This document shows, piece after piece, positions 46,538 through 59,603 of a stretch of DNA of 64,000 bases; positions within the stretch are counted from its first letter, which is position 1; each line of letters begins with the position of its first letter. The DNA is taken from positions 8,358,129-8,422,128 of the forward strand of contig OU452228.1 in NCBI GenBank assembly GCA_911728455.2. Reading direction: 5' to 3'. This stretch comes from Marthasterias glacialis. Its lineage: Eukaryota; Echinodermata; Asteroidea; Forcipulatida; Asteriidae. Under the pieces are notes generated by a model. That model did no database searches. It was not told where the DNA came from and saw nothing but the letters and a program-made list of their open reading frames with translations. The position numbers and the translations under genes were made by a program.

Positions 46538-49500
46538 CTTTGCACTCTTCAATCGATATGGCATTTGTGCGTTGAGTGGAAGTTCCCGTTGGACACTCCT
46601 GGCAGTCAAACTGACCATCCATGCCTTGATAAAAACCTACACCGCAGTCTTGACAAACACCGCCCTCAACATCATGGTAGGTACCGGCAGGGCAAACAAC
46701 TGGTCCACAAAATGTAAACGGATATTTTCGTAATCAAAAAAACATAGCTTTTCTTCTATACAGGGTTTGCACGTAATATAAATGATTGTCTAATACGCAT
46801 AGTGTTGTCAGTATGGTGTATGTACAATGGACATGTTTGGGATGCTAGGTGGCAGCAGACAGTAGTAGTTCACCCTGTTTTGTGCGTGTGAACATTTGTG
46901 AGAGCATCAACCGTTCTTTTATGTCTCCTTATGGTACCTACCGCAAGCTTTATTCCGTAGAATTTCACCAGGCTTGCAGTGCAACTCCATTGGACTCAAG
47001 ACTTTTACCGGTCCAGCTGGTGAGAAAACTTTCCCTTCCCCTGAAGTTAGGTTCAGTTGTCCCATTGATATGGCTAAGTCCACGCCGTTCAAGAACTCAC
47101 CCAAGACGCTGGTTGAATCAAGTCTATTGCCAGTGGCTGCAGAACCAGGCTAAATCCAAAGCAATAGCAGAAACCACGGTCAAGTGCTTTTTGTACAATT
47201 TTTTTATGTAACTACTTTGATAAAGTAATGCTCATAGCTTATTAAAGACCCTTATGAAGTAGCCATTTTTTTCTTATCTTCAAACTAATGTAACCTAAGT
47301 GAGTCTTAAGGGTTAAAAATGTCTGATCCCTATTTGGTACAATGAGAATCAGCATTCACTGTTAATACAGTGGACATAGGGAATAAGACAAAGATAGTGC
47401 TGGTGTGACGATTGCGTTTGTGCTGGTTTATGCATAATCTTAGTGATTATTTAAGGTCACTTGTCAACTGTCAATTCCTGAAAAAGGTCACTAAGGCGAG
47501 GGCTATCTTTGGAATTTATGTTCGACTGATTTTGAACCTATCGTGATATTGATACAAAATAGTCGAAGTCCAAACCTGTCGTCCCTACCTTTTATGAACC
47601 GTATACTCTGTTTCTGTAGTCACAAGATATTTAGGAACGTGTGTTTGAATTTGCTGCCTACCGATTGTGTGTGTCTTAAAAACGTCTCTTCAAAAAAGTA
47701 CTGAACATAATAAGAGTCGCGTACCTGCAACTTGGTAGCATTGAAGTTGACTGTGACAAAAAGTGATAATATGCTGTAGGCTTGTCGTCGTCGACGTCCC
47801 GCCGGTGGGTCCTCTGGGCCGCAAGACACTTCAACATTCTCCAAGGTACAGCCCATGCTATCTTAGCAGATTCCTGGAATCATCTGGCTAAATATTTGGA
47901 ACTTATTGAAGAAGTCCTCTTTGATTTCAGTGTTATTTGCGAGACAATCCCCCGTGAAAAAATTCAGCTCCAGTCCAACTTCAACACTGGGATCTCTTAT
48001 TTCTTTGAAACAAAGTTGCAAATATTGTTAAAAATATAGGGGGAAAATTAACATAGTGGCAAAAGTCAAGAACCAAGAAAACACTTTTGGAAAAGTCACG
48101 GGTAACCAAACAAAGGAATTGTTAGATTATATTCCTCGGGAAATTGTTTATCTCCTAACCTCACAATGCATGAAAAACCGGCAAGTGTGAAAAAAAACGC
48201 ATTGCAAACACTACACCAAAAAAAGTGACCCAATCTGTCTATGGAGTTCAAAAATATTGTGCAATAAAATTAGTTATGATTCCTGGATATGTCGCCGGAA
48301 GAAACCAAATATTTTCTCCAAACGGACGTTTGACAGATGATGCTGTTTCAAAACGAAAAACACCTAATACTTTTGCCCATGTCCAACAATAACTCATCTG
48401 CCCCTTGTAGCTAACGATTCCAAACCGTTAACGGGTTTTTCGTTCAGTGTCTCGTTTTTAACTCCCCTTGACTTAAAACCCTGGCATCTGCCGGAAAGTT
48501 CAAATATAGTCCACATGTTACCAAATATGGTCATACTTTTTTTGATTTCATGTAATCCTCACCCCTGGTATACCCCACAATCCTGTAGACTCCTATTGGC
48601 CAGACCCTAACCACTGCAGAATAAGGAGTGTTCAAAGACAGCAGCCACCTGTCTCAGCGCAGTAATTGATTGACCCCTGTGCCAAGAATTCCCTTGACAC
48701 TGGGAGGTATGCAATTTGTGAAAACAGCTTGTGGGGCACATGGATCTTAAATAACACAAGTCTAAGTCTTGACTGGCACTCCAATTCACCCCCACAGTGA
48801 TTTATAATGGCTTTGGGCTTGCAGCGTGGGTTATTGACCTTAAAGACAGGGTGGACGAAATTTTAACCTCGTGGTTACAGCAAAGTTTTTGGTTTTGGGG
48901 GATGCTCCGAGGGTTTTAAAGAAAATGCAGTACCTATCTGATGGTGAAATAATGTTTTAGTAACAATTTGGCAAATAGTCAGGCGATATATTTTTAAGTA
49001 GCATATAATGTTTGTTGTGAATATAGGTTTTCCCGGTCAATTTCCAAAAGTTTTCGTCCATTTTCATTTTCAAGCATTCAATTTCACTCGATTTTTACGC
49101 ACCAGGGAAAAGTAGGGTTTCTTTTTCCTTTTTGGAGCATTCAATTGAATTTTGTGGGCAATCAGGACCTGTTTTTATTATTCGTTTTCGATAAGGATCA
49201 TTGTATTTCATTTTGGTGCATTCAAATCTCAAATGTTTGCATTATTGCATGACGTTTTTCATAGCATTCAAATTAGCGAGCGGTGGAGCACACAAGATGG
49301 GCAGTCATTTTCATGAAGTGATAATTCAAATTTAAATAGTCTGTAATTTCATCTAAGGTCCTTTTTCATTATATACTGGTTGAAAACTTGAAAGTAACAA
49401 AGTAATTAAGCTGGATCACAAAGCATAAAAACTTAACAGGATTAATGATTTGTTTTGTTCATTTAATCATTACATTTGTTTAAAACTTTCAACAAAAAAA

Positions 49501-52500
49501 GATACAAGGGTCTGACGTTCATATCTTTCTCAAAGGCTACTGTAATGTCAGATTAAACTCGATTTCTTCATAATTCTATAAGATATGCTCTTGCTGCGGA
49601 TATGTTTATTCTTTCTTTTTGTTAACTGTTCCATTTTTGGGCGGTGTTTTGGGGATACGTTTTTGCTGAATTCACCCTTCGATTCCTTCACGTGCTGGAC
49701 ATCGGGGCATATATGTTTGGGAATAGTTGTACCATCGGACACATTTCTCTTGGGTAATTTCTCCAACGTTTTCCTGCGCCACCTCCATCACACGCTCACA
49801 AGACATGCAGATACATGTAAGAAAATACTTGAAAAAAATTGAAAAATGTTTGCCCATTGATGAAAATGAATGCACGACTAACCCTTGCAACTGCTTCAGG
49901 CGAAATTGAATGAACATTGCAACATTCTTAACTTGAATGCAATTCTTATGGAAACGAGTGAAGCTAAGAGATGGTAGAATGCTCGGATAATGAAATTGAA
50001 TGATTCTTTTTAATTTTTGAATTACTATCTGCGTGATATTTCAACTTCGATCTAAATTGAATGAACCTGGCGTTAAATTGATTGAAAATTTTGTTAAATT
50101 GGCCGGGAAAACCTATATTACCAGTGCAGTCAGGCCAGGGCATTCTGAAGCTGGATGGGTTGAAGCTTAGAGGACTAGGTCCCCATATTGCCTCTTCACT
50201 CCCAGGAAGGGTTCTGCAATAGTACAATTCCTCGGGGTCTCGGTTGAAGTCAAAGTTGATGTTGCAAGAGACTTGACAGAATAGGCCCCCTAACCAAGTC
50301 TCGCAGGCCAGGGCACCATTTCGTGGCGGAGGGTGAAAGGGGCACCTAAACTCTGAAACAAAATGTTGGAGAGAAATGTAGTCTACTTCAGGATAATTCT
50401 TTCATTATGAACAAAATTATCTAACTAAACTTTTTTCTAAAAGCCCAGCAATGGATTTTTCTGGTTTGGGTTGTCTATTTTTTTTCTTTCGCTTGTTCTG
50501 TCTTCTGGCTTTGAGTTTGTGGTTCTTATTTTTGTATAGTATAGGTCAAATGTACAATGACTCCATCAATATCAGCAGTTAGTTGATTTGTAGCTACATG
50601 TATATGCAATGTGGAAGGATTTGTTGTGTACTTTATTTATTACCACACGATGGTAGAACTGTGTTCTAACACCATGTACTCTCTATGGCAAGTCTAATAA
50701 TTCGCACAGAATCTGCGAGACGGAGTTTGGAGGGATAGAGCAATCCCTGGCTATTATAAAACACAGGATATAATAATGGTTTATTATGTTATGCTCATGC
50801 TCATGATCTCAACAACTCGGATGTCGTGCTTCCAAGCTCTGCATCTTTTCTGTCATGCAATACAACTTTAACGACACTTGCTTACGTTTGACGGACACAG
50901 TGAACTCACAGCTCACAGTATTTTTAGCCGCATCTGTTGCTATATACCAGACTTTTTCAGGCAAACCCCAGGAGAATGTTGATCCAGATGGACGGTTGGA
51001 AATGACCCTTAAGTCCTGCCCAGAGTTATCCTTAAAATCTGGTTCATCCCAGATAATTGCGACTGAACGGTCGCTACTCTCTGCTTCAACATCATCAGGG
51101 CAGCTGATAACTTGTGGTGGCTCTTCATCTGTGGTTGACAAAAGTTATGACAAGCAATATTTAGAGATGTAAATGGAAAGCATTAACATTACGCAGTAAA
51201 CAAACACGGTTACATTATTTAAACATGTCTTCACACTGGCTAAATCCTTTTTTAGTTTGTTTTTATCTCCATCTTTTTTCGGTGTTTATTTTACGTTTTC
51301 ATTTCAAATTTAGTTTCCAGTATGCTGTGTGTGTTTAACTTAGTAACAAGTATTCATTCCCAAATGGAAATTTAAATGAAATCGTAAAGCGTTAAAAAAT
51401 AACAGAAGCAGCACATGCATGCCGAGCTTTTTCAAGAAAGTGTGGGATACGTCTTTTTGTTACCATCTTTGTTTTTCTCTTATTGAAATCACTACAAGAC
51501 CAAATTAGTCTGATCCCGTTTTCATTATCATTTTATGACACTTTGTTGTTTGTACCTATAACTGTAATGCTGAAAGTGCATGTGCTTTCGCGTCCAGCTT
51601 TATCACGTGCTGTGTAGGTGATGACAGTTACTTCACCTAGGTAGAACCTCTCCTGCGTAGCGGACGGTGACGCCTCGAGGACCGGCTCTCCATCATTGTC
51701 TCGTGCCTCCGGTTGGTCCCAGTTTGCAGGGTTGGTTGCAAAGTTCTGGTGCAGATCGGTCGGGAGAGAAAAGTCACCGGGACAAGAGGTGAATTCTGGA
51801 GGCTCAATATCTGATGGTGGAGTAGAGAACATTGACAATGAAATGAAAATTAAGCAAATTGAATAACTGAATTCAAGTGTTGCTCTTTTTCTTACCGGTG
51901 CATCTGTTTTGCACTGATTGGTCTGACCATGTACCATCTGCCTGACACGTTCTAGAACTAATTCCTCTTAACTGGAAACCTCAGCCGCATTCATAGGAAC
52001 ATTGAGATTTGTAGTTCCCGTACAGTCAGGTGGTATGATCATCATATGCATTTGAACGACCAGGACGGGGCAAGTCTCGGCTAATGTGTGGGAGAATGTT
52101 TAAAAAAAAACAATTTACAACATCTAACATTTAATGCTGCTAGCTGACTATATTGATCAACCAACCATGATGACTTACTGTGGCTGGTAGCCAGGGCCGT
52201 AAAGAGTGGATGGGGTTTACTACCCTCCCTCCTCCATACAGCATATCTTTCAAAGTTGCAGTGTAGTCGAAAATGTGGTAATCTTTTCCTGTTTAACTTA
52301 CCAACGCATTCATTTTCCACTGTTGAATTGGACCACTGCCCGTCTTCCTGACAGTCTCTAGCATTGACTCCTAGTAGCTTGAATCCATCTCCACATTCGT
52401 AGGAACAGACCGAGGCGTACTCCAGTGCCGTTTTCTCACAGCTTTTTGGTTTGATCTTCATATTCCTTCCTGCAACCAGGATGGGACATGTCTTGGCTGG

Positions 52501-55500
52501 AGAAAGGGAACAAAAAGGCAAGATGAATGTAGAAGGAGAACCAAAGTCAATGGGAAGTCCAGGCTCTAAGGCACTCTTGCATAATCCAGCCACGGCAATT
52601 TTAAATGCACCACTTTATTAATACCGTAAATGATTACCATGTTCATGTTCTCACTCTGACATTTGCAGCTATTGAAGTTTTTTTTAAAGTAGTTTTAAAG
52701 GTGTTTTAGGGACAATGTGACTATACACGGAACTACTCCGCTCACCAAAGGATAAGGTTGGCTGAGTGTTTTCTTTTGTTGTTTTTTTCAAATCGGTGTA
52801 CCCCGGTTCTATTCCCACATAGTAGCAGAGCCTTTCAAGTGGATTTGGTTTTCACTCCATACCTGTTTACATTCTCCCTTATTTAGGGGGTTTTCTTCCA
52901 CATTTAGATATAATGTGAGAACTACTTCACCCTCTGTACTTTACAAAACACATCTGGGAATTTCTTTGTTTCATCACGAGAAACAAACAATAACAAACAA
53001 TTCGTGTTACACGTTGTTCACTGGGCACGGTTGACGAGCTTTTTGTGCTTTTGAGTGCCAACTATGGTTTGCTGTATGGTAGCCCTTACTGTTATATTCC
53101 ATGGGCTAGAGGGCCCCACTAGATGTGCAGCCCACACTTATATTGCCATCAGTAACGTCATGGTGTTCAGGATGTCCTCAACAAAGAAAAATAATGTTAA
53201 CATTGAATATTTTGGGATGTTTTACCATACTACTAATGTATAAAAGTAGTCCCTCGTAAGATATGCTTCGAAATTATGAGCAGAATTTACACAACTAACC
53301 TTTGACGGACACAGTAAATTCACACCTCTGCGTGTTACCAGCTTGGTCCTCTGCGATATACCAAATACTCTCAGGTTGACCCAAGAAGAATTTGGATCCG
53401 GACGGACGGTTGAAGATGACCGAGACGTTATGCCCAGAGTTATCCTGGAACACTGGCTCTTCCCAGTGGACAGCAGCAAAACTGACCCCAGTCTCCGCCT
53501 CAATTGCGCCAGGACAACTGACTATTTGTGGTGGCTCCTCATCTAAAAAGTTATTTTAAGAGAAGTGAAATCTTTCCGTGAAAAAAAAAACGATTGTTCA
53601 ACTTTTACAATGATTATTTTGTGGAAATACACTTGTTTCTACAGTTCCTTTGCGGTGTGGATTTTATGGAAGATTATGCAACTGGTTACCTTTGACTGTA
53701 ATGCTGAAAGTGCATGTGCTTTGGAGTCCAGCTTCATCACGTGCTGTGTAGGTGATGACCGTTACTTCATCCAGGTAGAACCGCGGCTGCGTAGCGGACG
53801 GTGACGCCTCGAGGACCGGCTCCCCATCATTGTCTCGTGCCTCTGGTTGGTCCCAGTTTGCAGGGTTGGTTGTGAAGTTCTGGTGCAGATCGGTCGGGAG
53901 AGAAATGTCACCAGGACAAGTGATGAATTCTGGAGGCTCAATATCTGATGGTGGAATAGTAAACATTTTAAATGTAAAACTGAAGTGTAAAACCGAAAAT
54001 GAGCAATGAGGTGACAGAATGTTCCTTTTCTTACCGATGCATCTGTTTTGCACTGATTGGTCTGACCATGTACCATCTGCCTGACACGTTCTAGAACGAA
54101 CTCCTCTTAACTGAAAACCACAGCCGCAGTCGTAGAAACATTCAGATTTGTGGTCCAACTGGCGTTCAATACAGTCTGGTGGTACGATCGTCATATGGAT
54201 TACCGCGACCAAGATGGGGCAAGTCTGGGCTAGAAGAAAATCATAAACTCATTGTGCTCTTGAAAAATGTTGTGATACAACATCTGAGTGTTGAGTAATA
54301 CTATGCACTGTGGATTCGCTATCTGTATGTTTGACTTACGAACACATTTATTTTCCACTGTTGTATTGGACCACTGCCCGTCTGCCTGACACGTTCTAGG
54401 GTTGACTCCCTGTAGCTTGAATCCATCTCCACATTCGTAATAACAGTCTGAGGCGTACTCCAGTGCTGTATTCTCACAGCTTTGGGGTTGAATCGTCATG
54501 TTCTTTCCTGCAAGCAGGATGGGACATGTCTTGGCTGGAGAAGAGGGGAAAAAATGTGTAAGGAAAACCCAAGTCATCACGGTCAGACATTATAGACAAA
54601 ACACATTGTCGCATTCGCAGATGCAGTGAAATGGTTTTCTTACGTGCACAGGAGCCTCCTGTCTTAGGGTTGCCTTCATGACCAGGCAGGCACTCACAGG
54701 CATCCCGAGAAGTACTGCCCTCTGCTGCTGTAGTTGATGAATCCGGACACGATGTACAGGGTTGGTTGCCATATTCAGGTTTGTAAGTACCTCTTGGGCA
54801 AGCTGTAGGAAAGAAAAAAGAGAGGTGGAATATTGCATGGGGTTTTGAAGTTCATGAAAATCACAGCGAAAGAAAAACTTGGTTGCAGTCGTACCGTAGC
54901 ATTCTCCGACTTGACCACCCCCTGTGTATCCGGGATGACAGGCACATCCATAGCTTCCAGTCTGTGTTGCGCATGAGCAGGTAGCCTGTGCATCACAACA
55001 ACTATGCCCCGCGGAGCACACCGAGTCACACAGAGCAGAGCTTATATTGTGGTCCCACGATGCAATGACTTCTTCTGCTAAACAGAAAGCCAAACCAAGA
55101 GAAACTGATGAGTATGTGAACATTTTAACGGTTCGATCTATAAAAAGTGTAATATATTGATTTCAAACGATGTAACAAGGAGCTGATATTTCTCTCGGAT
55201 GATGAGATGCCTAATCTAACAAGAAATACATTCACAATTTTAAGAAACTGCAAGGAAGTGCATGAGATTCCACATTCTCCAAAAGACAAAAAGTTCTTGA
55301 TCAGTGGTTTTTGTCAAATTCACCAATCCCTGTTCTGATCACCCCGGTCTTACCTCCTATCTCCGCGGTCGCCAGTCTCTGAACATCGTCCAAAAGATGC
55401 AAATGAAAGATGTGGTCCTCGGTCGGATTGGAAGCAATTTTGTTCATCTGATCCAAGCTGACTCCACTTCCTAAAGCGATGACGAAGATGGTGACACCGC

Positions 55501-56482
55501 TGGCCTTCAAAGACGAAGCCACGCGGTTCAAACTCTGATCGTTGGTAGCTTGGCTATTCGTCAGTAGAAAAACCAACCTGAAGTAACCATGTCGGATGAA
55601 AGAGATAAGAAAACATACAGAATACACCCTTTTTCAACAGAATGAACAAGGTGGAATATTCTTTAAGGTTTGAGGTGACACCTTGTGATGAAGCCTCTAA
55701 TTAGGTTTGTGATGGTTCTGAACAGAACCGGAACTAAATGTTTCGATTAGTATCGTCCGATAGTCTAAAGAAGAAAAATTTAATTCGAATTGTCAAAGGG
55801 TATATTTTCTTGAATGCAGACCTGACTGTTGTGTGACAAAGTTCTCGCTCTGGGTTAGCAAAATAAATGATAAACCCTGACATCCCTTTCGTGGAAAAGG
55901 GAATTATGAGCCTCATCCCCACCAGAGGTTACATGTTACAACCTCAAGCTTTTTGTCATGATCTTACTTTGGTATTGAATCTCTTGACTGCTCCAAGGTA
56001 AGCTGAGCACCAAGAAGTCCCCCGTGTCCTACTGTGCATGTCTTCCCCTCTCTGTGACGAATTGCTCGGAAGTCACTCCCAAACAGGGTGCATTTATTCT
56101 TCCCGACTGGAGACGTGATGTAGTCCACGTCAACGTAGATCTGGTAGCAACCGGAGTACGTGACAACGGCAACCCGGCAGTACTCGGCTGACACGGGGAA
56201 GATCATGGAGACTTCCCTCACGAATTGCACCTCGCAGTCGAATTTATTAGAACCGACACTACTCGAGGAGTCGAGGACGAAGACGATCTCGGCGGGCTTG
56301 TCCCGGAACCTCTCCAAGACTTGTAAGAATTTCCCGCTGGCGACTTCAACCTCCGTTCGGTTCCCTTCGGTATCTGTCAAAGACTGACGGAGACATACTG
56401 GGTATACTTGGGCCATGACAACACCCAGCCAAGACAAAGCTATGGCAGTACAAACTAACATAGTACATTTCATTTTGGCCAT
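46538..56482 (-). CDS. Copy 3: polydom/SVEP1-like protein, damaged 3' half
   Basis: Exons in transcript order: 55968-56482, 55354-55577, 54895-55077, 54644-54802, 54340-54534, 54035-54229, 53690-53944, 53300-53542, 52302-52496, (51896-52080 broken), 51556-51810, 50886-51128, 50122-50352, 47725-48002 (contains a stop), 46942-47149, 46538-46699. Order, phases and lengths match copy 2: signal peptide, VWA, EGF-like, ephrin-receptor-like, two Sushi-Sushi-HYR-HYR cassettes, Sushi-like, tetra-arginine region, GCC2/GCC3. Exons 1-9 are intact and encode about 721 residues. If exon 10 is skipped, translation ends in exon 14 at about residue 1,010, before the tetra-arginine motif. It may be a functional truncated gene or a young pseudogene; the intact N-terminal exons and splice sites favour residual function. 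Confidence 0.8.
47725..48002 (-). pseudogene. Copy 3 exon 14 with in-frame stop
   Basis: Same 278-nt length and splice sites as 19769-20046, but codon 46 of the exon is TAA (47863-47865), where copy 2 has CAA followed by GTGGAC. Several neighbouring replacements cluster here (SVMIPGF to SQMIPGI). Confidence 0.8.
48479..48913. mobile_element. Old MITE-like repeat in copy 3 intron 13
   Basis: Orthologous position and sequence to 20524-20958, ending GGGATGCTCCGAGGG. Confidence 0.5.
49025..50114. mobile_element. 1.09-kb DNA transposon in copy 3 intron 13
   Basis: Absent from copy 2, where the site reads GTGAATATTACCAG (about 21060-21073). Ends are AGGTTTTCCCGGTCAATTT and its inverted form with one mismatch. 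The flank is ATAT, read either as a 4-bp duplication or as TA with one more base in the ends. Repeats of GCATTCAATT point inward from the left, and AAATTGAATG copies from the right. A decayed minus-strand frame (about 49672-49800) reads MSCERVMEVAQENV, then CVRWYNYSQTYMPRCPAREG. It could be transposase debris but I cannot assign it. Confidence 0.8.
51896..52080 (-). pseudogene. Copy 3 exon 10: Sushi 4 with 10-nt deletion
   Basis: 185 nt instead of 195. Ten bases are missing near 52017 (the CMERQL region of copy 2), shifting the frame. In the original frame TGA stands at 51981-51983, where Sushi 2 has TGT (Cys). Splice sites are intact. Confidence 0.8.
52497..53299. other. Intron 8 of copy 3 (empty site for element 2)
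   Basis: Contiguous across the position where copy 2 carries element 2; the unoccupied target is at about 52989-52996. Confidence 0.6.
55354..56482 (-). CDS. Copy 3 exons 1-2: signal peptide and VWA
   Basis: Differs from copy 2 at few positions (D to E in LTLEQSRD; SLNRVASSLKASGV versus NLNHLASSLKRSGV). The MIDAS first motif DSSSS is intact and the second is TNS. Confidence 0.85.
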
Positions 56483-58650
56483 GAATTGTCTACTTAATAT
56501 GAGTTGAGTTACCAGTGAATAGTCCAGCTTTACGGTCACCTTATTTTCACCTCTGGATTACCAAATGATCACCGCTACATTGATTTGCTTTCACAGTGAC
56601 GATATGCCATGTATTAGGCAACACTCATGCATTCATTCGTTCTTCAAACGAAAGAAACAGTGACAATTCGCTGGTGCTATTGAGCAAAAGGACAATTATT
56701 ATTTGGCAATACTTATGGTTATGCAGGGAAACGGTTTCTTGGCACAAACACGAGCAGGAACTTCCTGCCCTATGGCCTACAGCAGGTTTGTTGTTCCAAA
56801 CATAACCCACTTCAAATTTGAACTCAGCAAGCTCAAGGACACACTGACACAGTCTTCCTTGGGTACACCACATTACACTGTATATTAAACCTTAAAAAGC
56901 AGGACTCAAACAAGTAAGTGATCAACATTTACAACTTCAGTTTGCACTGAGGATAATATTTATTGAGTTTCTAATTTCCAAGAAAGTAATGAACGTCCTC
57001 CTGGCAAAAAAAAAAATGTTTACTCCAGCAAGCAAAACAGATAGTTATTGAAAGTGGACAGTGTTTGTGTTTATACGCGTGATTGTGGATAGACATTGAC
57101 CAAACTACCATTTGCAGTACACAACAAACAAAATCATGAGAGACAAATGTTTCCTGTAAGTAAACTATAATTATAGATCAAAGACAATTCGAGAGATAAG
57201 ATTCACGGTATTTATTTTATTCACTAAAGCATAATGAACGCGACTTTTTGATTATTATAATTAGTTCTTCCGAGTACGCCGTGTAATAAACTTGCTGTTG
57301 GGGGGTCGGCTCTGAAAAGAACCGGTTGCATATTCTTGAACTTCTTCATTTTCCATTGGCTTATTCACAATCACTAATGAATCCTCATATTGGCTTAAGT
57401 TTTTAAGATTTAAGCCCACATGTGAACACTGGTTAAGCTTTACAATTTATTGTATTATATAGAGCTGACGCTGTACACGAACAAGGTTCCCTAGACGACT
57501 CTCTTGTCTACATGCATTCACGTTCTCTACTCCCAAACGGATTGAAGCCATCTGTGCACGTCAATCTATAACTACAAATCAAACGAATTGGGGTAACAAA
57601 AGTGCGCCACAAGTCTTTTTCCCTTCATGTTTTTTGTTTGTTTTTGTTTAAGACGTGATTGTAATGTATCATACGACTTCACGTCTGTTAACGTTAGAAT
57701 GACTACAATCATGAGGTTGTGGTCGAAAGAAATTGTTACCATAGTATTGACGCAGCGTTTGGTAACACTTTTAAGACCTGTATTGCATATTGATCAATGC
57801 CGTGTAATTGTATTCAACAAATTTGACTTTGCTGTCAACATACTGAAAAAATTACTTTGATTACAGTAGACAACAGTGTAAACTATTATGAAAACAGTTG
57901 GAGTAATCCAAAACAATTGTGAATAATTATAAAGCAGGAAATAATATACACAAAATACTAAAGCAACGGGTTACAATACAAAACAAGACAGGCGCAAAAG
58001 CAAGAGCAATCTGATCAACGAAACATAACGTAGTCTTGCTATAATATAAATATAGCCGTATACTCATTTCATAACTGGACTGTATTGATAGATGACTGAA
58101 TATGGGCCATGGTTTCATGTCACACTATACATAGCTTTGACTCTTCCCCTCCCTTTGTTTAGCTTGACTGGCCATCGTCAATATTTAACTCTTGTTGGTG
58201 ATGTTTTTTATTCGTTACATCTGATAAAGTAGTTTTTGCTACGAAAGCTTATACAGTTTTAAGTTAGTTATTTAAGTGCTACAATTATTTTTCTTTTTTG
58301 ATTATTGCCTGACTAATACGGCTGCCCACCACTTATCATTTCATAACTGAGATTCGATCTGTAGATATAGGCCTAATTAGTTGTTGCTTCTGTTGTACTT
58401 CAGTGTATGATACACAACCCCTTCCACAACAATTGTTACGTCACACCACAGTTGCTTCTGCTTTGATTTCCCCCCAAAGGATCCCTTTAAGGTAGTTTTT
58501 GACGATCGTAAAACGTGTCTTGCGTCGGAACGCATAAGGCCAAGACCTAAGAATGTCGAAACAACTTTACGGTGATCTGTTTCCACTTTGCTCAGCAGTA
58601 ATTTTTACATTATTTTATTGTATTTCTATGCCTTTTCTTCTCTAAGTAAA
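56483..58650. promoter_or_regulatory. Intergenic region between copies 3 and 4
   Basis: Shared upstream sequence of copy 3, then the 3' flank of copy 4. An empty site equivalent to the element 1 target is at about 58180-58190. No gene seen. Confidence 0.4.
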
Positions 58651-58659
58651 CACCACGTA

Positions 58660-58985
58660 GTCCAGTAGCCATCAATAGCGATGTCAGTGGGAAAAAACTT
58701 GTCCATCCACGTGGATTTCGAACAAGGCACATTCGGCTACTTATCGACATTGCCGTGTCTACTGCAAACCTGAAATAGATTAAAATAAAGTTAATGTGAG
58801 GAGCACCTTCTTATTTCACGACTCTTTTTGAATCAAGATGAGGTACCGGAGTACTGCAATGGAACTACTTGTAAGGAGTTTGCTTCCTGTTTCATTACTT
58901 TCTTTGAAACAAGATCATGTACTGCAATAATACTGCTACCTCAAGGCCATGAAAGGTACCGGAAGGGCTAATAACTAGTTCTTAA
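58660..58985 (-). pseudogene. Decayed 3' end of copy 4
   Basis: Contains remnants in order: the candidate terminal exon with stops (58676-58770), two decayed 68-bp units (58810-58930), and 36-40 bases of the GCC exon start (about 58935-58975; reads SPSGTFHGLE with the first Cys lost). Exons 9-15 and most of exon 16 are absent between here and 59604. Confidence 0.6.
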
Positions 58986-59223
58986 AGTGTAAAACAGATT
59001 TTTCTTTGATTGAAAACCCCAAAGCTTTTATTCAATTGTAAGGTGAATTATGGTTGTCTGATGTTATCGCATAGCTCAGTGGTTCCTTTCGCTGTTTTTT
59101 CAACTATCATGTACACCGGTTCTATTCCCACGAAGAAGCAGAGCCTTGCAAGTGACTTGAGCTTTCACTCCATACCTGTTTACATGGATTCTCCCCCATT
59201 TAGGGGTTTTCCTGCTGCATCTA

Positions 59224-59439
59224 AGGGCCTTGTCACACAGGGCAATTTTTACTGGCAACTTAGAGGCAATCAACTGCACTGCTTGCAAAAGGAACACTTT
59301 GGTAGCACAGGAGTTATTTTTCTGGTGATGTCTCACAATCCTCAAGAAAATGATGGGAAAATTGAAACATGAATGCCTTTTCTTCTTGGAGATTGCCTGG
59401 AACTGGTTGCCTGTAAATTGCTCCATGTGACACGGCCCT
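59224..59439. mobile_element. 216-bp MITE downstream of copy 4
   Basis: Inverted ends of about 35 bp, AGGGCCTTGTCACACAGGGC and AGGGCCGTGTCACATGGAGC (the latter read from the right end), flanked by TA. Pieces of a related repeat occur in the C modules of both large elements (e.g. 33053-33213, 38048-38090). Confidence 0.8.
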
Positions 59440-59603
59440 TATACTGACATTTACTTCATTGTCCGTACCTCACAAAACACACCTTCTGGTGATTATTGAA
59501 CGCTTGAATTGGACATTATTTGGGATGCATAATACTATCCGGTACCAATAGAAAAAATCGAAAGATATGCTTCGAAATTATGAGCAGAATTTACACAACT
59601 AAC

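Noticed and set aside
59010..59372. 120-codon plus-strand frame near copy 4
   Set aside because: Runs across intron-like sequence and into the 216-bp MITE; no homology or splice structure.
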